The notes beneath the pieces are model-generated. The model had not been told where the DNA came from and searched no databases. It worked only from the letters and a program-made list of their open reading frames with translations. DNA of 64,000 nucleotides, taken from assembly GCF_000142905.1 (NCBI RefSeq), contig NW_013657641.1, forward strand, positions 160,321 to 224,320, given 5' to 3'. Origin of the DNA: Thecamonas trahens ATCC 50062. Taxonomy: Eukaryota; Apusozoa; Apusomonadida; Apusomonadidae. A program made the translations under genes and the position numbers. This document shows positions 39,260-47,919 of this stretch, piece by piece; position 1 is the first letter of the stretch, and each line of letters starts with the position of its first letter.

Positions 39260-39889
39260 ATGGCCAGCAAGATTGTGCAGGATATGCCGCCGTCGGGTGG
39301 GTACAAGCCCATTCGCTACGCCCGGCGGCTGCCGGCGCGGCCCATCTCGTCGATGGCCATGTTTGGTCTCACTGCGGCGGTCACCCTGGGTGGCTTTGCG
39401 CTTGTTGCCAAGGGCAATGCTGAGCGCCGGTACGTGCCACCCAAAATGGGAGGGAGGGGGAGGGGGGAGGGGTTAAAGAGGGGCGAGGAGGGGGGGAAAG
39501 GAGGGAGGGGGGAGGAGCACAGGGAGGAGGCACAGCAGCGGCGGTGACGTTGGCGGCGGTGAGCAGGAATTTGTGGCTGTGGCGGACGCGGCGGCGGCAG
39601 GCGGCGACAGACGGCAGGCGACTTACTGAACGAGGGCGATGGGGTTTGTTGATGATGACGGGGAGATAGTGCTGTGCAGGCTGAGAAGGACCGTGCTCGG
39701 ATGGCTCTCGTTCCGCTGCTGCAGGCTGAGGAGGACCGGCGGTACGTGGCGCTCGACCTCGCACGGCGGGCAGAGGAGGAGGAGCTCATGGCCGGAGTCA
39801 AGAACTGGAACACCGACCTCGCTGCCATCTACCACACCCGCGACTGGATGCCGCCTGCAGGTGCCTCGCCGTTCCCTGCCCAGAACTAA
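39260..39889 (+). CDS. NDUFA13: NDUFA13/GRIM-19, mitochondrial complex I subunit
   Basis: Exon 1 39260-39429 encodes MASKIVQDMPPSGGYKPIRY and one transmembrane segment (MAMFGLTAAVTLGGFALVA) up to NAERR. Exon 2 39670-39889 encodes AVQAEKDRARMALVPLLQAEEDRRYV to DWMPPAGASPFPAQN. The join CG|GTACGT ... GATAG|TGCTG gives 129 residues and keeps exactly the eight residues found between NRERR and ARIALL in human NDUFA13; other acceptor choices lose two residues or shift frame. It is a supernumerary subunit of NADH:ubiquinone oxidoreductase in the inner membrane. The 240-base intron is G-rich on the sense strand. Confidence 0.93.
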
Positions 39890-39904
39890 ACTACACTCGT
39901 GGCT

Positions 39905-41107
39905 CTACTGCTCTGCCACCCCGCCGCCGCCGTCATCGTTGTCGGCAGACGGGCCGGCGAGGAGCGCAAAGATCGCCTCTATCTCGTCCTGCCTTCGATA
40001 GCCCCGCACAAGCTCGGGAATGCCAAAGCCATGACGGTCTTGCGTGGTGGTGCTGGCTCCGGCTGCGACGAGGGTGCGAACGACGCCAAACGGGGCGACG
40101 TCGCGCTGAACTGCGACATGAAGCGCAGTCTGTCCGAACCGGCCCTCGACCTTGTCGACAAGCGCTGGCCGCAGCGCCTCAGGCGCGATACTCACAAGCC
40201 ACCCCGCCGCCGCGTCAGCGGCGTAGAACGCAGCAACCATGAGTGGATACGTCATCGCTTGGGTGCGCCCGCGGTAGCCGTGATACGCCCAGCCCGAGTT
40301 GATGACCGACGGGTAGGCGTGATGGAGGGCGGCAAGCGCAGACGGCGCGTTGGCAGCCACTGCAGCAAGGCCTAGAGCCGCAGGGATGTAAGTGGCAGCG
40401 TGTGGAACGGCAGAGCGGACCCGCGCGATTGCGTGCTTGGCAACAAGCAGGATGAGCCCATCGGCGTCGGCGCCGAGGGCGAGGGTTAGCGCAGCGCGAC
40501 GCGCCATCTGCAGCTCGTGCTCGAGCATCAGATACACGTTGCCGTGGCGCGCCTCAACAGCCTCGATTGCGGCGGCGAGGCGGACGCATCCTTCGGCAAT
40601 GGCAGCATCCAGATGATCTGCACGGGCCGGCCACAGGTTGGAGCACACAGGGCCAACGGCGCCGAGGACACCGCGGACAACCGGCAGGGCGAGGTGCGGC
40701 CGGGCAAGTGTGAGCGCAAGCTCTGCCGTCGACGCTGCCGCCACCTCACGTGGAAGCAGGAGCTCTGACTCGGGATCGTTGGCCAGGCGCAAGGCAGCGC
40801 TCGCCAGAGACTGGATGATGGACACAGCCCGCGCCGGATCAGCCCAGTCACGAGCGAGCCAAGCGTCGAGGACCGGGCGGGCGGTGAGCGGCGAGGCGGC
40901 TACGGCGCGAAAGGCGGTGCAGACGGCGGAAAAGGCTGAGAGCTCGACCACGTCGAGCCACGACGCTATTTCTCCCAGCAGCTCGGCAGGCAGGTCCTGC
41001 ATGGCCACGCTGCGTGCGCTGGACATGGCAGAAGTGAGCTGCCTCGCTCGAGGCGGACGGAAGAGGAAATGGAAGGTTCTTTCTTTGCGCCGTGGCTGGT
41101 CGGACAT
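39905..41107 (-). CDS. F-box protein with ankyrin-like repeat
   Basis: 400 residues from MSDQPRRKER (or 374 from MSSARSVAM). The F-box is at about 38-78: MQDLPAELLGEIASWLDVVELSAFSAVCTAFRAV. The middle is Ala-rich helical repeats, and at about 330-370 one ankyrin-like unit (GQTALHVAVQRD...VVRTLVAAGAST). It would link a substrate to Skp1-Cullin1 ubiquitin ligase. It sits directly downstream of another F-box gene on the same strand, 37 bases apart, which suggests tandem arrangement though the two proteins differ outside the F-box. It ends only 15 bases from the convergent NDUFA13 stop. Confidence 0.8.
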   Translation of the reverse strand: MSDQPRRKERTFHFLFRPPRARQLTSAMSSARSVAMQDLPAELLGEIASWLDVVELSAFSAVCTAFRAVAASPLTARPVLDAWLARDWADPARAVSIIQSLASAALRLANDPESELLLPREVAAASTAELALTLARPHLALPVVRGVLGAVGPVCSNLWPARADHLDAAIAEGCVRLAAAIEAVEARHGNVYLMLEHELQMARRAALTLALGADADGLILLVAKHAIARVRSAVPHAATYIPAALGLAAVAANAPSALAALHHAYPSVINSGWAYHGYRGRTQAMTYPLMVAAFYAADAAAGWLVSIAPEALRPALVDKVEGRFGQTALHVAVQRDVAPFGVVRTLVAAGASTTTQDRHGFGIPELVRGYRRQDEIEAIFALLAGPSADNDDGGGGVAEQ

Positions 41108-41144
41108 GATGAGCGCGGGACAACGGCGGCAGCCCAGGCTCCGA

Positions 41145-42134
41145 CTACAGGTACAGAAACTCGGGATAGTTGGTCCGCTCGTCAAAGGCGTCCTCGAGCG
41201 GCCAATCAAAGTCGGCCCATGCCGATCGGGCGGCGAGCGGGAAGATGCGCTCGAGCTGCCAGGCGTTCATGGCCGACGGCGCAAAGATGCGCGGGCCGAA
41301 GCACTTTGTCCGCTTGGGTGGCCAGCCGCCGAGAAAGCCATCAGGATGGGTGATGCCGGCACAGGCCGGTGCTTCGACAGCGCGGAACGAGGCGCTGAAC
41401 CTGCGGAGCTCGGGCGTGGCCTTGTGCTTGGCAATGGCGTTAAAGGCGGCGTCGTCAAAGCTGGCGCGGAGATCGAGGAGGTCCAGGATCCAGCCGCCGA
41501 GCTCGGCCTTGTCGTCAGCGTCGAGGTCGAGATGGGCGGCGCCGGGAACAACAAAGCCCGCAAGCTCGGCTGTGGTCATGTGCTTGGCGCGGGTGGCGAG
41601 ATCGCAGCCCATGTGGACGTACGGGACTGACTGGACGCCGCGGATGACGATGGCGGCCCGGAAGGCGCCCTGCGCAATCGGCGTCCGGCAGTAGAAGCAT
41701 GACGACCGGCCGGTCGTCGCCCGAGCGTACGGGCACGGCCGGTCGTCCTCAAAGAACCGGCCGACCTTGAACCGCCACAGGAAGTACCGCCGCCACCCGC
41801 CCGCCACCCCGTCGACTTTGGTCCGGACCTCGGCCAGCGGCGTCGCCGGCAAGTGCTTGGCAAACAGCTTGCGCCAGAGAAACTCATCGCCCACCGCCGC
41901 CGCCCAAGCCTTGCTCACCAACTGCGCTGCGAGCACATCGTCGACGTCGAGCTGGTAGAGGATGAGCAGGACGAGCTCGTGCGGGAGGGCGCGGACAAGA
42001 TCAACTTTGGCCTCCTCCGCTCCGCTGCCCTTCTCGGTCTTTGCACCCTTGCCGCTCCCCCTCTGTGTCTTGCTCCGCCTGCCCCTCGTCGCCATCGCCG
42101 CCACTCGCTTGCTTCCCACGCCCGAGCCAGCCAT
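41145..42134 (-). CDS. F-box protein with PARP-type zinc-finger-like module
   Basis: 329 residues. A basic N-terminus (KRVAAMATRGRRSK) is followed by an F-box at about 48-90 (LVRALPHELVLLILYQLDVDDVLAAQLVSKAWAAAVGDEFLW). Then comes CFYCRTPIAQGAFRAAIVIRG...VPYVHMGC: a C-x2-C-x24-H-x2-C arrangement with the fold order of PARP-type zinc fingers, which bind nicked DNA in PARP1. The C-terminal part contains several Trp and Phe and ends NYPEFLYL. A ubiquitin ligase that reads damaged DNA is a possible but unproven role. ATG 42134 is preferred; MATRGRRS would be an alternative. Confidence 0.75.
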   Translation of the reverse strand: MAGSGVGSKRVAAMATRGRRSKTQRGSGKGAKTEKGSGAEEAKVDLVRALPHELVLLILYQLDVDDVLAAQLVSKAWAAAVGDEFLWRKLFAKHLPATPLAEVRTKVDGVAGGWRRYFLWRFKVGRFFEDDRPCPYARATTGRSSCFYCRTPIAQGAFRAAIVIRGVQSVPYVHMGCDLATRAKHMTTAELAGFVVPGAAHLDLDADDKAELGGWILDLLDLRASFDDAAFNAIAKHKATPELRRFSASFRAVEAPACAGITHPDGFLGGWPPKRTKCFGPRIFAPSAMNAWQLERIFPLAARSAWADFDWPLEDAFDERTNYPEFLYL

Positions 42135-42810
42135 GGTTACGAGCAGTGGCTTGACGTTTTGTAGATTCTTTGGTTGACCTCCAGAAAATGGCCGCGGCGA
42201 AGTTGCTGCGGCGAACTTCGCCAGCGCGAATTTTCACCCACTCGAAAATAGCCGCGCGTGCAGAGCGGGACATTGCCCGCCATCCTGGCAACGCCGACGC
42301 GGTAGTCTTCCACTCGGCTAGCTCGCCAACTTCTCTCGGCAATTTCACCCCCGTTCCTCCCTACACACGACGTTCTAGTTCTCGACTAGCTGTGCACGTA
42401 GTTTTGACCTTTGAAGGATCAAACGCACACTCGGACGAGACCCTCTTCGCAAGCCCCAGTTTGTGTTGAGTACCCCCAGGACGTTCGAACCATCACACCG
42501 CCGATCGTAGCCGCACCCCTTTTTTTTGCCCTCCAACCGACGACCAGTAGCCCCTTCCTTGGGACTCTCTGATACTCGTACCCCCTGCGGAGACACAGCC
42601 TAACCTTGTGACCGTTGCACAAAGCGTTTGAGCCTTCTTCCGTCTTCCTCCGACGACTTTAGCAAGCACCAAGCCGTTGCTTCGACCACCCACATTGTTC
42701 GCCTGGTGTGTTTTTTGGCCCGAAGCGACCCTTTTTGCCCCTGTCGCGCCCACTCCCCCCTCCGCACACACACACCGCCGCCGCACACGTCGAGACTCTG
42801 CACGTAGACC
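42135..42810. promoter_or_regulatory. Divergent promoter of F-box and bHLH genes
   Basis: 676 bases without a credible gene. It includes a 9-base perfect inverted repeat GGCGAAGTT / AACTTCGCC (42196-42204 and 42214-42222), GCGCGAATTTTC and TCGAAAATAGCCGCGCG, which look like E2F-type half sites, and a pyrimidine-rich stretch before the bHLH start (42720-42790). Confidence 0.5.
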
Positions 42811-43623
42811 ATGACGAGTGTTGTGACGCCGATGAACCCCGCCAGCGAGAGCAACTCGTACGGTACCAACAAGCGCAAGCGGCGCCGCCAGAACGAGACC
42901 AAGGCGCACCGTTCTCAGGAAAAGAAGCGCCGTCAGCTGATCAACGGTTCGATTGTCCGGCTCAAGGAGCTTGTTCCGTACTGCGAGGGCAAGCGGACGA
43001 CGATCATCAACGTGCTCTCTGCAACGGAGAAGTACGTGGCTGAGCTCAAGGATCGTGAGCAGGCGCTCCAGGACGAGGTCTTCCGCCTCCGCGCTGCTCT
43101 GGGCATGGGCTCATCGCTCGGACCGCTCGCGCCGCTCGACACGTCTGCGATTGCACCGATGCCGACCAAGATGCCGACACCGTCTGCCATGTCGTCGTCG
43201 ACGTCTGCGTCGTCGTCGGGCTCGCGGTCGCTCTCGTCGGAGCCGATGGCCGTTCCTTCGGCCGTCCCGCACTACACACCGGCGCCGGCGATGCTCAACG
43301 GGTCGCCACCACTCGCGCTGGCCACGCCGATGGACCCCTCGCCGTACGCGCACCTCGCCACGCCGCCGGTGCTCTCGTCGGCGTTCTTTGGCAACTACGA
43401 CAAGCCGCTCTCGGGCTCGCCGTCGCCGACCCAGCCGTTTGCCGCCGCCCACGCCCTCTCGCCCGCAGACATCCAGGCCGCGCTGGCCAAGACCGCCCTC
43501 CCGCCGCTGGACAGCCTCGCCTTTGTCCCGCCCACTCCGCCGCCGTCGCATGACTCGGCTGAGGCCCAAGCCTTCGACTTTCTCCAGTCTCAGGACACAA
43601 TTTTGTTTCCTCCGCTGATCTGA
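42811..43623 (+). CDS. bHLH transcription factor
   Basis: 270 residues. The basic region AHRSQEKKRRQLINGSIVRL (about residues 32-51) has the H-x3-E-x3-R arrangement that reads E-box CACGTG-type sites, followed by helix 1 (IVRLKELVP), a loop (YCEGKRTT) and helix 2 (IINVLSATEKYVAELKDREQALQDEVFRLRAAL), which runs into a short leucine zipper as in USF/Myc/SREBP-like factors. The rest is Ser/Pro/Ala-rich with many SP and TP sites and ends in an acidic hydrophobic DFLQSQDTILFPPLI, a likely activation segment. Preceded by KRKRRR, a nuclear signal. Confidence 0.88.
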   Translation: MTSVVTPMNPASESNSYGTNKRKRRRQNETKAHRSQEKKRRQLINGSIVRLKELVPYCEGKRTTIINVLSATEKYVAELKDREQALQDEVFRLRAALGMGSSLGPLAPLDTSAIAPMPTKMPTPSAMSSSTSASSSGSRSLSSEPMAVPSAVPHYTPAPAMLNGSPPLALATPMDPSPYAHLATPPVLSSAFFGNYDKPLSGSPSPTQPFAAAHALSPADIQAALAKTALPPLDSLAFVPPTPPPSHDSAEAQAFDFLQSQDTILFPPLI

Positions 43624-44282
43624 GACTGAGAGCGATGTCCCCCCCTCTTTACCTTGCTCCCCAGGCTGGAGCCCTCTTTATCTTCGACTCTCTTTTCTCT
43701 CAACTCGGACCCTCGGGATCTCGCCCGCCTCGCATTGCATCTTTATCTTTCCCTCTCTTTACCTTTGATGCGAAGCAGGCGAGCCCCGGGTGGACGTCAC
43801 ACTGTGAATCCGCCTCCTCGAACTGCCTACGCCTTGGCGTCGTCTGGATCGTCCTTGCCTTGCCCGCCGCTTCCTCGTCTCGAAAGAGACCAGGCAGCGA
43901 CTGGCAGGGATACGTGGCGAACAGCGGTACTGGCTAGGCTCTCGAGCGTGTGCGCATCGCGGTGCTTCACGAGCAACCATGCACCTCTGGTGTGCAGGCT
44001 CGCTGTGAAGCCGTCCGGTGTCTGAAAAACATGCACATCAAACCAGTTACAAGCCCAATGTCTTTTCCGCAAGCCCTGTGATTCCCCACCAACACCAACA
44101 CCCAGTCGAGCGTCGCTTCGACTTTGGCGCCCGTCGCCGAACATCGACGTCAACCGTCAACACCCGCTCCCCCTCCCAACCTCCCCCCTTTCCCAACACA
44201 CACACACACACGCACACACACACCACTCGCCGCACACTGAGTGCGTCGAGCAGGCAAGACAGGCTTGTGGTTGACAAACAGC
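43624..44282. other. Intergenic region between bHLH and RS-rich genes
   Basis: No credible gene. Contains CTCTTTATC-type T-rich segments right after the bHLH stop and a (CA)n tract at about 44200-44222 close to the RS-rich start. Confidence 0.55.
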
Positions 44283-45365
44283 ATGTCGTCATCATCATCA
44301 TATGGCGGGCAGTCCGGAACAGCCTCGGACTCGCTCACCTCAACGTCGTCGAGCAACGGGCGCAGCGGGACATGCTCGGCGTCAGACTCGGCGACGGTCA
44401 GCACCAGTGCGTCGTCAACGGGTGAGTACTCGCGCGACGGCGAGGGCGAGGGTCTGTTCCTCAACTCAGGCGAGGACTCGCCTTACTTTGTCGGCAAGTT
44501 TGACCTCGAGACCCGCGCCAACACTACCGTCAACGCCGAGTCGCCTGCGCCGTGGTGGCTCGCATCGGACGACGACGCACTGGTGCTTGCCGCCGGCGAT
44601 GGCAGACCGAACCGAAGCGGTAGCGCCCACCGGAGAAAGTCTCGCGCACACAAGGGCTCGCTCAAGGAGTCCAAGACCCGCAGGAGACGAAAGGGATCGC
44701 TGCCGCCGGAGCGGCCGAAAATGACCGCCCAGACGCTGCCTGTGGAAGAGCTGAACAAGACCTGGGTCGCCTCGCTCAAGAAGGAGAAGCGGACGCTCAA
44801 AAAGTCGCTCAAGGCCCATCTCAACAAGCGCAAGACCTCGTTCTCACCAAAGCCCGTCGACATCACCGCCGAGCTGGTCAAGCTCCGCAGGTCGGGGGCG
44901 GATCCGGTCGATCCAATGGATGTGGCGCGGACAACACCGGTCCCGCCACCGGCCATCCGGTCACCGGCGCCGCGCTCGCGCTCTCGCTCACGCTCGCGGA
45001 CGCGGACGCGGCTGCACTTTTCGTCGTCATCATCGTCTGATGCGACGAGCACGTCGTCGTCAGCGGTCTCGGACTCGTCGTCCGAGCGACTGCCGCTCGT
45101 CGAGGCAACCAATCTCGACTCGTTGCCGCGGCGGTCACGCTCACGCTCACGCTCGCACTCGCGATCACGATCTCGGTCAGGCTCGCGCTCGCGGTCGGTC
45201 AAAGGCAAGAATGAGCGCCAGGCCGCGCGCGAGAAGAAGGCTGCTGCTGCCGCCGCCCGGCTCGAGCGCAAGCGGGCGCGCGCGCGGCGGCGGCGGGAGC
45301 GCAACGCGCCGAAAGACCGAGCGCGCGCAGTGGCACGGCGAGCAAGGCGGCTCGGGCATGTATGA
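44283..45365 (+). CDS. RS-domain (SR-related) protein
   Basis: 360 residues from MSSSSSYGGQ. The N-terminal third is Ser/Thr/Gly-rich and acidic; a short ordered patch DSPYFVGKFDLETRAN follows; then basic Lys/Arg clusters with KKEKRTLKKSLKAHLNKRK. Two Arg-Ser dipeptide runs (RSRSRSRSRTRTR and RRSRSRSRSHSRSRSRSGS) give it an RS domain, normally phosphorylated by SRPK/CLK kinases. No RRM is present, so it is SR-related, not a classical SR splicing factor. It ends in an extremely Arg-rich tail. Its stop is 61 bases from the convergent GINS1 stop. Confidence 0.7.
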   Translation: MSSSSSYGGQSGTASDSLTSTSSSNGRSGTCSASDSATVSTSASSTGEYSRDGEGEGLFLNSGEDSPYFVGKFDLETRANTTVNAESPAPWWLASDDDALVLAAGDGRPNRSGSAHRRKSRAHKGSLKESKTRRRRKGSLPPERPKMTAQTLPVEELNKTWVASLKKEKRTLKKSLKAHLNKRKTSFSPKPVDITAELVKLRRSGADPVDPMDVARTTPVPPPAIRSPAPRSRSRSRSRTRTRLHFSSSSSSDATSTSSSAVSDSSSERLPLVEATNLDSLPRRSRSRSRSHSRSRSRSGSRSRSVKGKNERQAAREKKAAAAAARLERKRARARRRRERNAPKDRARAVARRARRLGHV

Positions 45366-45426
45366 ACATACAACTAACAGCAAATGGTATGTGAAAGGCT
45401 CCGTTTACGCAGCCAGCGACGACGAG

Positions 45427-46005
45427 TCAGTGGACAATGTGCTCGACGACGCCCTGGCGGATGAGATGCTCGACGTCCGAGCGCCGGAGGTAGTGTGTAG
45501 AGTTGCGAGTCAAGGTGAGCTCGTCACCAGCCTCGGTAATGATGGTTCCGGCGTCCTGCACCACCCGGACCTCGATGAACAGATCCTTGGGTGGGGTGAG
45601 GTCCTCGGTCAGGTTGAGGTCGACCTCGGTCATGTAGTCGCCGAGCAGGCGGTCGTAGGCCGAGAAGAAGCCGGTCTCGAGCGCCGACGTCGCCTCGCGA
45701 ACGTCGGGCGGCAGGATGGCGCCCACTTCCCAGCGCAGGTTCTGCAAGTACTGCATGCGATGGTAGTGGTATGCGAGCATGATCCGCTTGTTGCGCAGCA
45801 GCGCCGCGTGGTGAAAGATGACCGAGGCCGTCACCGACGCGTCGTTCCGTGCTGCCTCGGGACGCTCGCGTAAAATGGCCAAAACCTCGGCATGCAGGTG
45901 AATGACCTCGTCCACCGCCTTGCTCACGCTCTTAGCCCTGTACACCGGCAGCCGTGTTGCCGTCGACAGCTCCTTCAGCACCTCCAGCGCATCCGCCCCA
46001 TACAT
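45427..46005 (-). CDS. GINS1: GINS complex subunit Psf1
   Basis: 192 residues from MYGADALEVLKEL. Collinear with human GINS1: ALLRNKRIMLAYHYHRMQYLQNLRWEVG corresponds to [28 protein letters not shown], followed by LTPPKDLFIEVRVVQDAG and the B-domain end SDVEHLIRQGVVEHI. GINS is part of the CMG replicative helicase with Cdc45 and MCM2-7. A longer frame exists upstream (to 46098) but would add a Trp/Leu string not in the family. The next upstream sequence is tandem repeat DNA. No intron. Confidence 0.93.
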   Translation of the reverse strand: MYGADALEVLKELSTATRLPVYRAKSVSKAVDEVIHLHAEVLAILRERPEAARNDASVTASVIFHHAALLRNKRIMLAYHYHRMQYLQNLRWEVGAILPPDVREATSALETGFFSAYDRLLGDYMTEVDLNLTEDLTPPKDLFIEVRVVQDAGTIITEAGDELTLTRNSTHYLRRSDVEHLIRQGVVEHIVH

Positions 46006-47051
46006 CGCCACTACCAACGGCCACAGCAGCCACAGCAGCCACAGCAGCCATATCCGAGTCCAAGTTGAGCCGAGAGCCATCACCAATGCCGTTAACAATG
46101 CCCGTCACCATCGCCAATCCGCCCGTCACCGTCACCGCCCATCACCGCCCATCACCGCCCATCACCGCCCATCACCGCCCATCACCGCCCATCACCGTCA
46201 TTTGCATGCCCACCAACATCCCATCCAAGCCATCCCATTGATCATGAGTATCCCCACTCCCGCCCACCTACCGCCTACCTTGCCCTCGTTGCCCTCTCTG
46301 TGGACGATTCTACCCCCCCTCCCCAGCACACACACACACACACACACACACAGCACACACAACCACACACAGCACACACAACCACACACAGCACACGCCA
46401 CGTACTCGTGAATACCCCCGGCTATTAACTGGTTTGTGTTTCCTGGCTGCTGCCTCGGCCTCTGCCCCGCCTGACTGCTGCTGTTGCGTCGAGTGCCGTA
46501 CCCTCCCCGCCTTGCCCCCCCCCTTCCCCCCTTCCTTCCTCTCCAACACCCAGAGGGAGAAGGGGGAAGGGGGGGGGGGGGGGAAGGGGAGGGGCTGTGA
46601 TTCGCTCTGATCTGAGCTGATGACAGGCTTCTGATGCATGGCCTACAGCAGCCGCGAGCCAGATCAAGGCATCTTATTACATATGGGTGACTTGCCTGTC
46701 GCCTGTCCTGGTGGCCATGCTCGAGTCGGCGCACTGCTTGCACGCATCACCACACCGATGACCACCCCCAAGACCATTACTATCCCCCTGCCCTGCACAC
46801 CCACATACTCCCCATAGGCAAGGCAAGCCCATCAGCCCACCATACCTTCCATCAAACCATCCGCAGGCAGAGAGATCATGAGGTTGGGTGCACTCGGGTT
46901 GGCGGGAATGTTCGCGCGGAATGAGCGGAGGCAGCCAGCAGGGCCAAGGGAAGGGGGGGGGAGGGGAGGGAGGGAGGGGGGGATAGACGGCACCACTCGT
47001 CTCACGGGAAGAGATAGCACAGGTGGCAGAGAGAGGGAGGAGCACGCAAGT
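46006..47051. promoter_or_regulatory. Divergent GINS1/ARL2 promoter with simple repeats
   Basis: About 1 kb with no credible gene. It contains a 10-base repeat near the GINS1 side (see separate entry), (CA)n-rich DNA at about 46325-46400, a 15-G run at 46569-46583, G-rich DNA at 46945-46985 and CACC/CACA stretches. A 181-codon minus-strand frame at 46198-46743 is rejected. Confidence 0.6.
46137..46197. repeat. 10-base tandem repeat CATCACCGCC, about 6 copies
   Basis: Perfect or nearly perfect copies, preceded by a diverged run of CACCATCGCC / GTCACCGTCAC. It lies 130-190 bases upstream of the GINS1 ATG. Confidence 0.85.
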
Positions 47052-47720
47052 ATGGGGCTGTTGTCGATTATCAAGCAGGTGAAGATGCAGGAGAAGGAGA
47101 TGCGCATCCTCATCCTTGGCCTCGACAACGCAGGCAAGACGACGGTGGTGAAGAAGATCAAGGGAGAGGCCATCGATACCATCGAACCAACGCTCGGCTT
47201 CAACATCGAAACTCTAACTCATGATGGCTTTACTCTCAATGTGTGGGATGTCGGCGGACAGAAGACCATCCGCTCGTACTGGCGCAACTACTTTGAGGCC
47301 ACAGATGGCCTCATCTGGGTCGTCGACTCGGCAGATGCGCTCAGACTTGACACAACGCGTGCAGAGCTTGCTGCTCTGCTTGCAGAAGAGCGTCTCTTTG
47401 GCGCTTCGCTCCTTGTCCTCGCCAACAAGCAGGACATTGCCGGCGCCGCAGACGCGGACGCCATCGCCGCCGCGCTCGGCCTCGTCCACTCGACTGCCCA
47501 GCCTGATGCAGACGCTCTTGCCGCTGCCGATGCAGAGTCTGATGCTGAACCCGCCGCAGCCTCGAGCTCGTCGCCCGCTCCTTCCACCGGCCCGACTCAA
47601 GTCGCCGCCAAGCGCCACTGGCACATCCAGCCGTGTTCGGCCCACACCGGCGATGGCCTCCTCGAAGGCATCGACTGGATCGTCAAGGACATCGCCTCGC
47701 GCATCTACATGTTTGACTGA
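47052..47720 (+). CDS. ARL2: ARL2 GTPase with acidic insert
   Basis: 222 residues, [11 protein letters not shown]. The P-loop GLDNAGKT is at 23-30, TLGFNIETL switch 1, [18 protein letters not shown] switch 2, NKQD and CSAHTG for guanine. The match to human ARL2 ([42 protein letters not shown]) is near-continuous. About 38 residues (Ala/Asp/Ser-rich, [17 protein letters not shown]) are inserted between LGLVHS and [10 protein letters not shown], just before the last strand. ARL2 acts with TBCD/TBCE in tubulin folding and with BART/PDE6D in cargo release. The Gly2 is not followed by a strong myristoylation context, as in other ARL2. Confidence 0.93.
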   Translation: MGLLSIIKQVKMQEKEMRILILGLDNAGKTTVVKKIKGEAIDTIEPTLGFNIETLTHDGFTLNVWDVGGQKTIRSYWRNYFEATDGLIWVVDSADALRLDTTRAELAALLAEERLFGASLLVLANKQDIAGAADADAIAAALGLVHSTAQPDADALAAADAESDAEPAAASSSSPAPSTGPTQVAAKRHWHIQPCSAHTGDGLLEGIDWIVKDIASRIYMFD

Positions 47721-47919
47721 TGCGACAACCTTGGCTCCCAACAAAAGCAACAAACACTGCCGCCGCTATGCCCATCATGGCCGCCCTTTAATCCCCACAC
47801 CCCCGACCCCCCGAACCCCCGACAGACGCGGCGGCCAATGCAGTCGATCCAGCCGACACGAGCCACTTGTCGACAGCGAAGAGGGTACCAAGCGGGTTGG
47901 CGGCGGGGAGGAGAAGCTT

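Noticed and set aside
46198-46743. 181-codon minus-strand frame
   Set aside because: Built on (CA)n and poly-G DNA; translates to Cys/Val and Pro runs.
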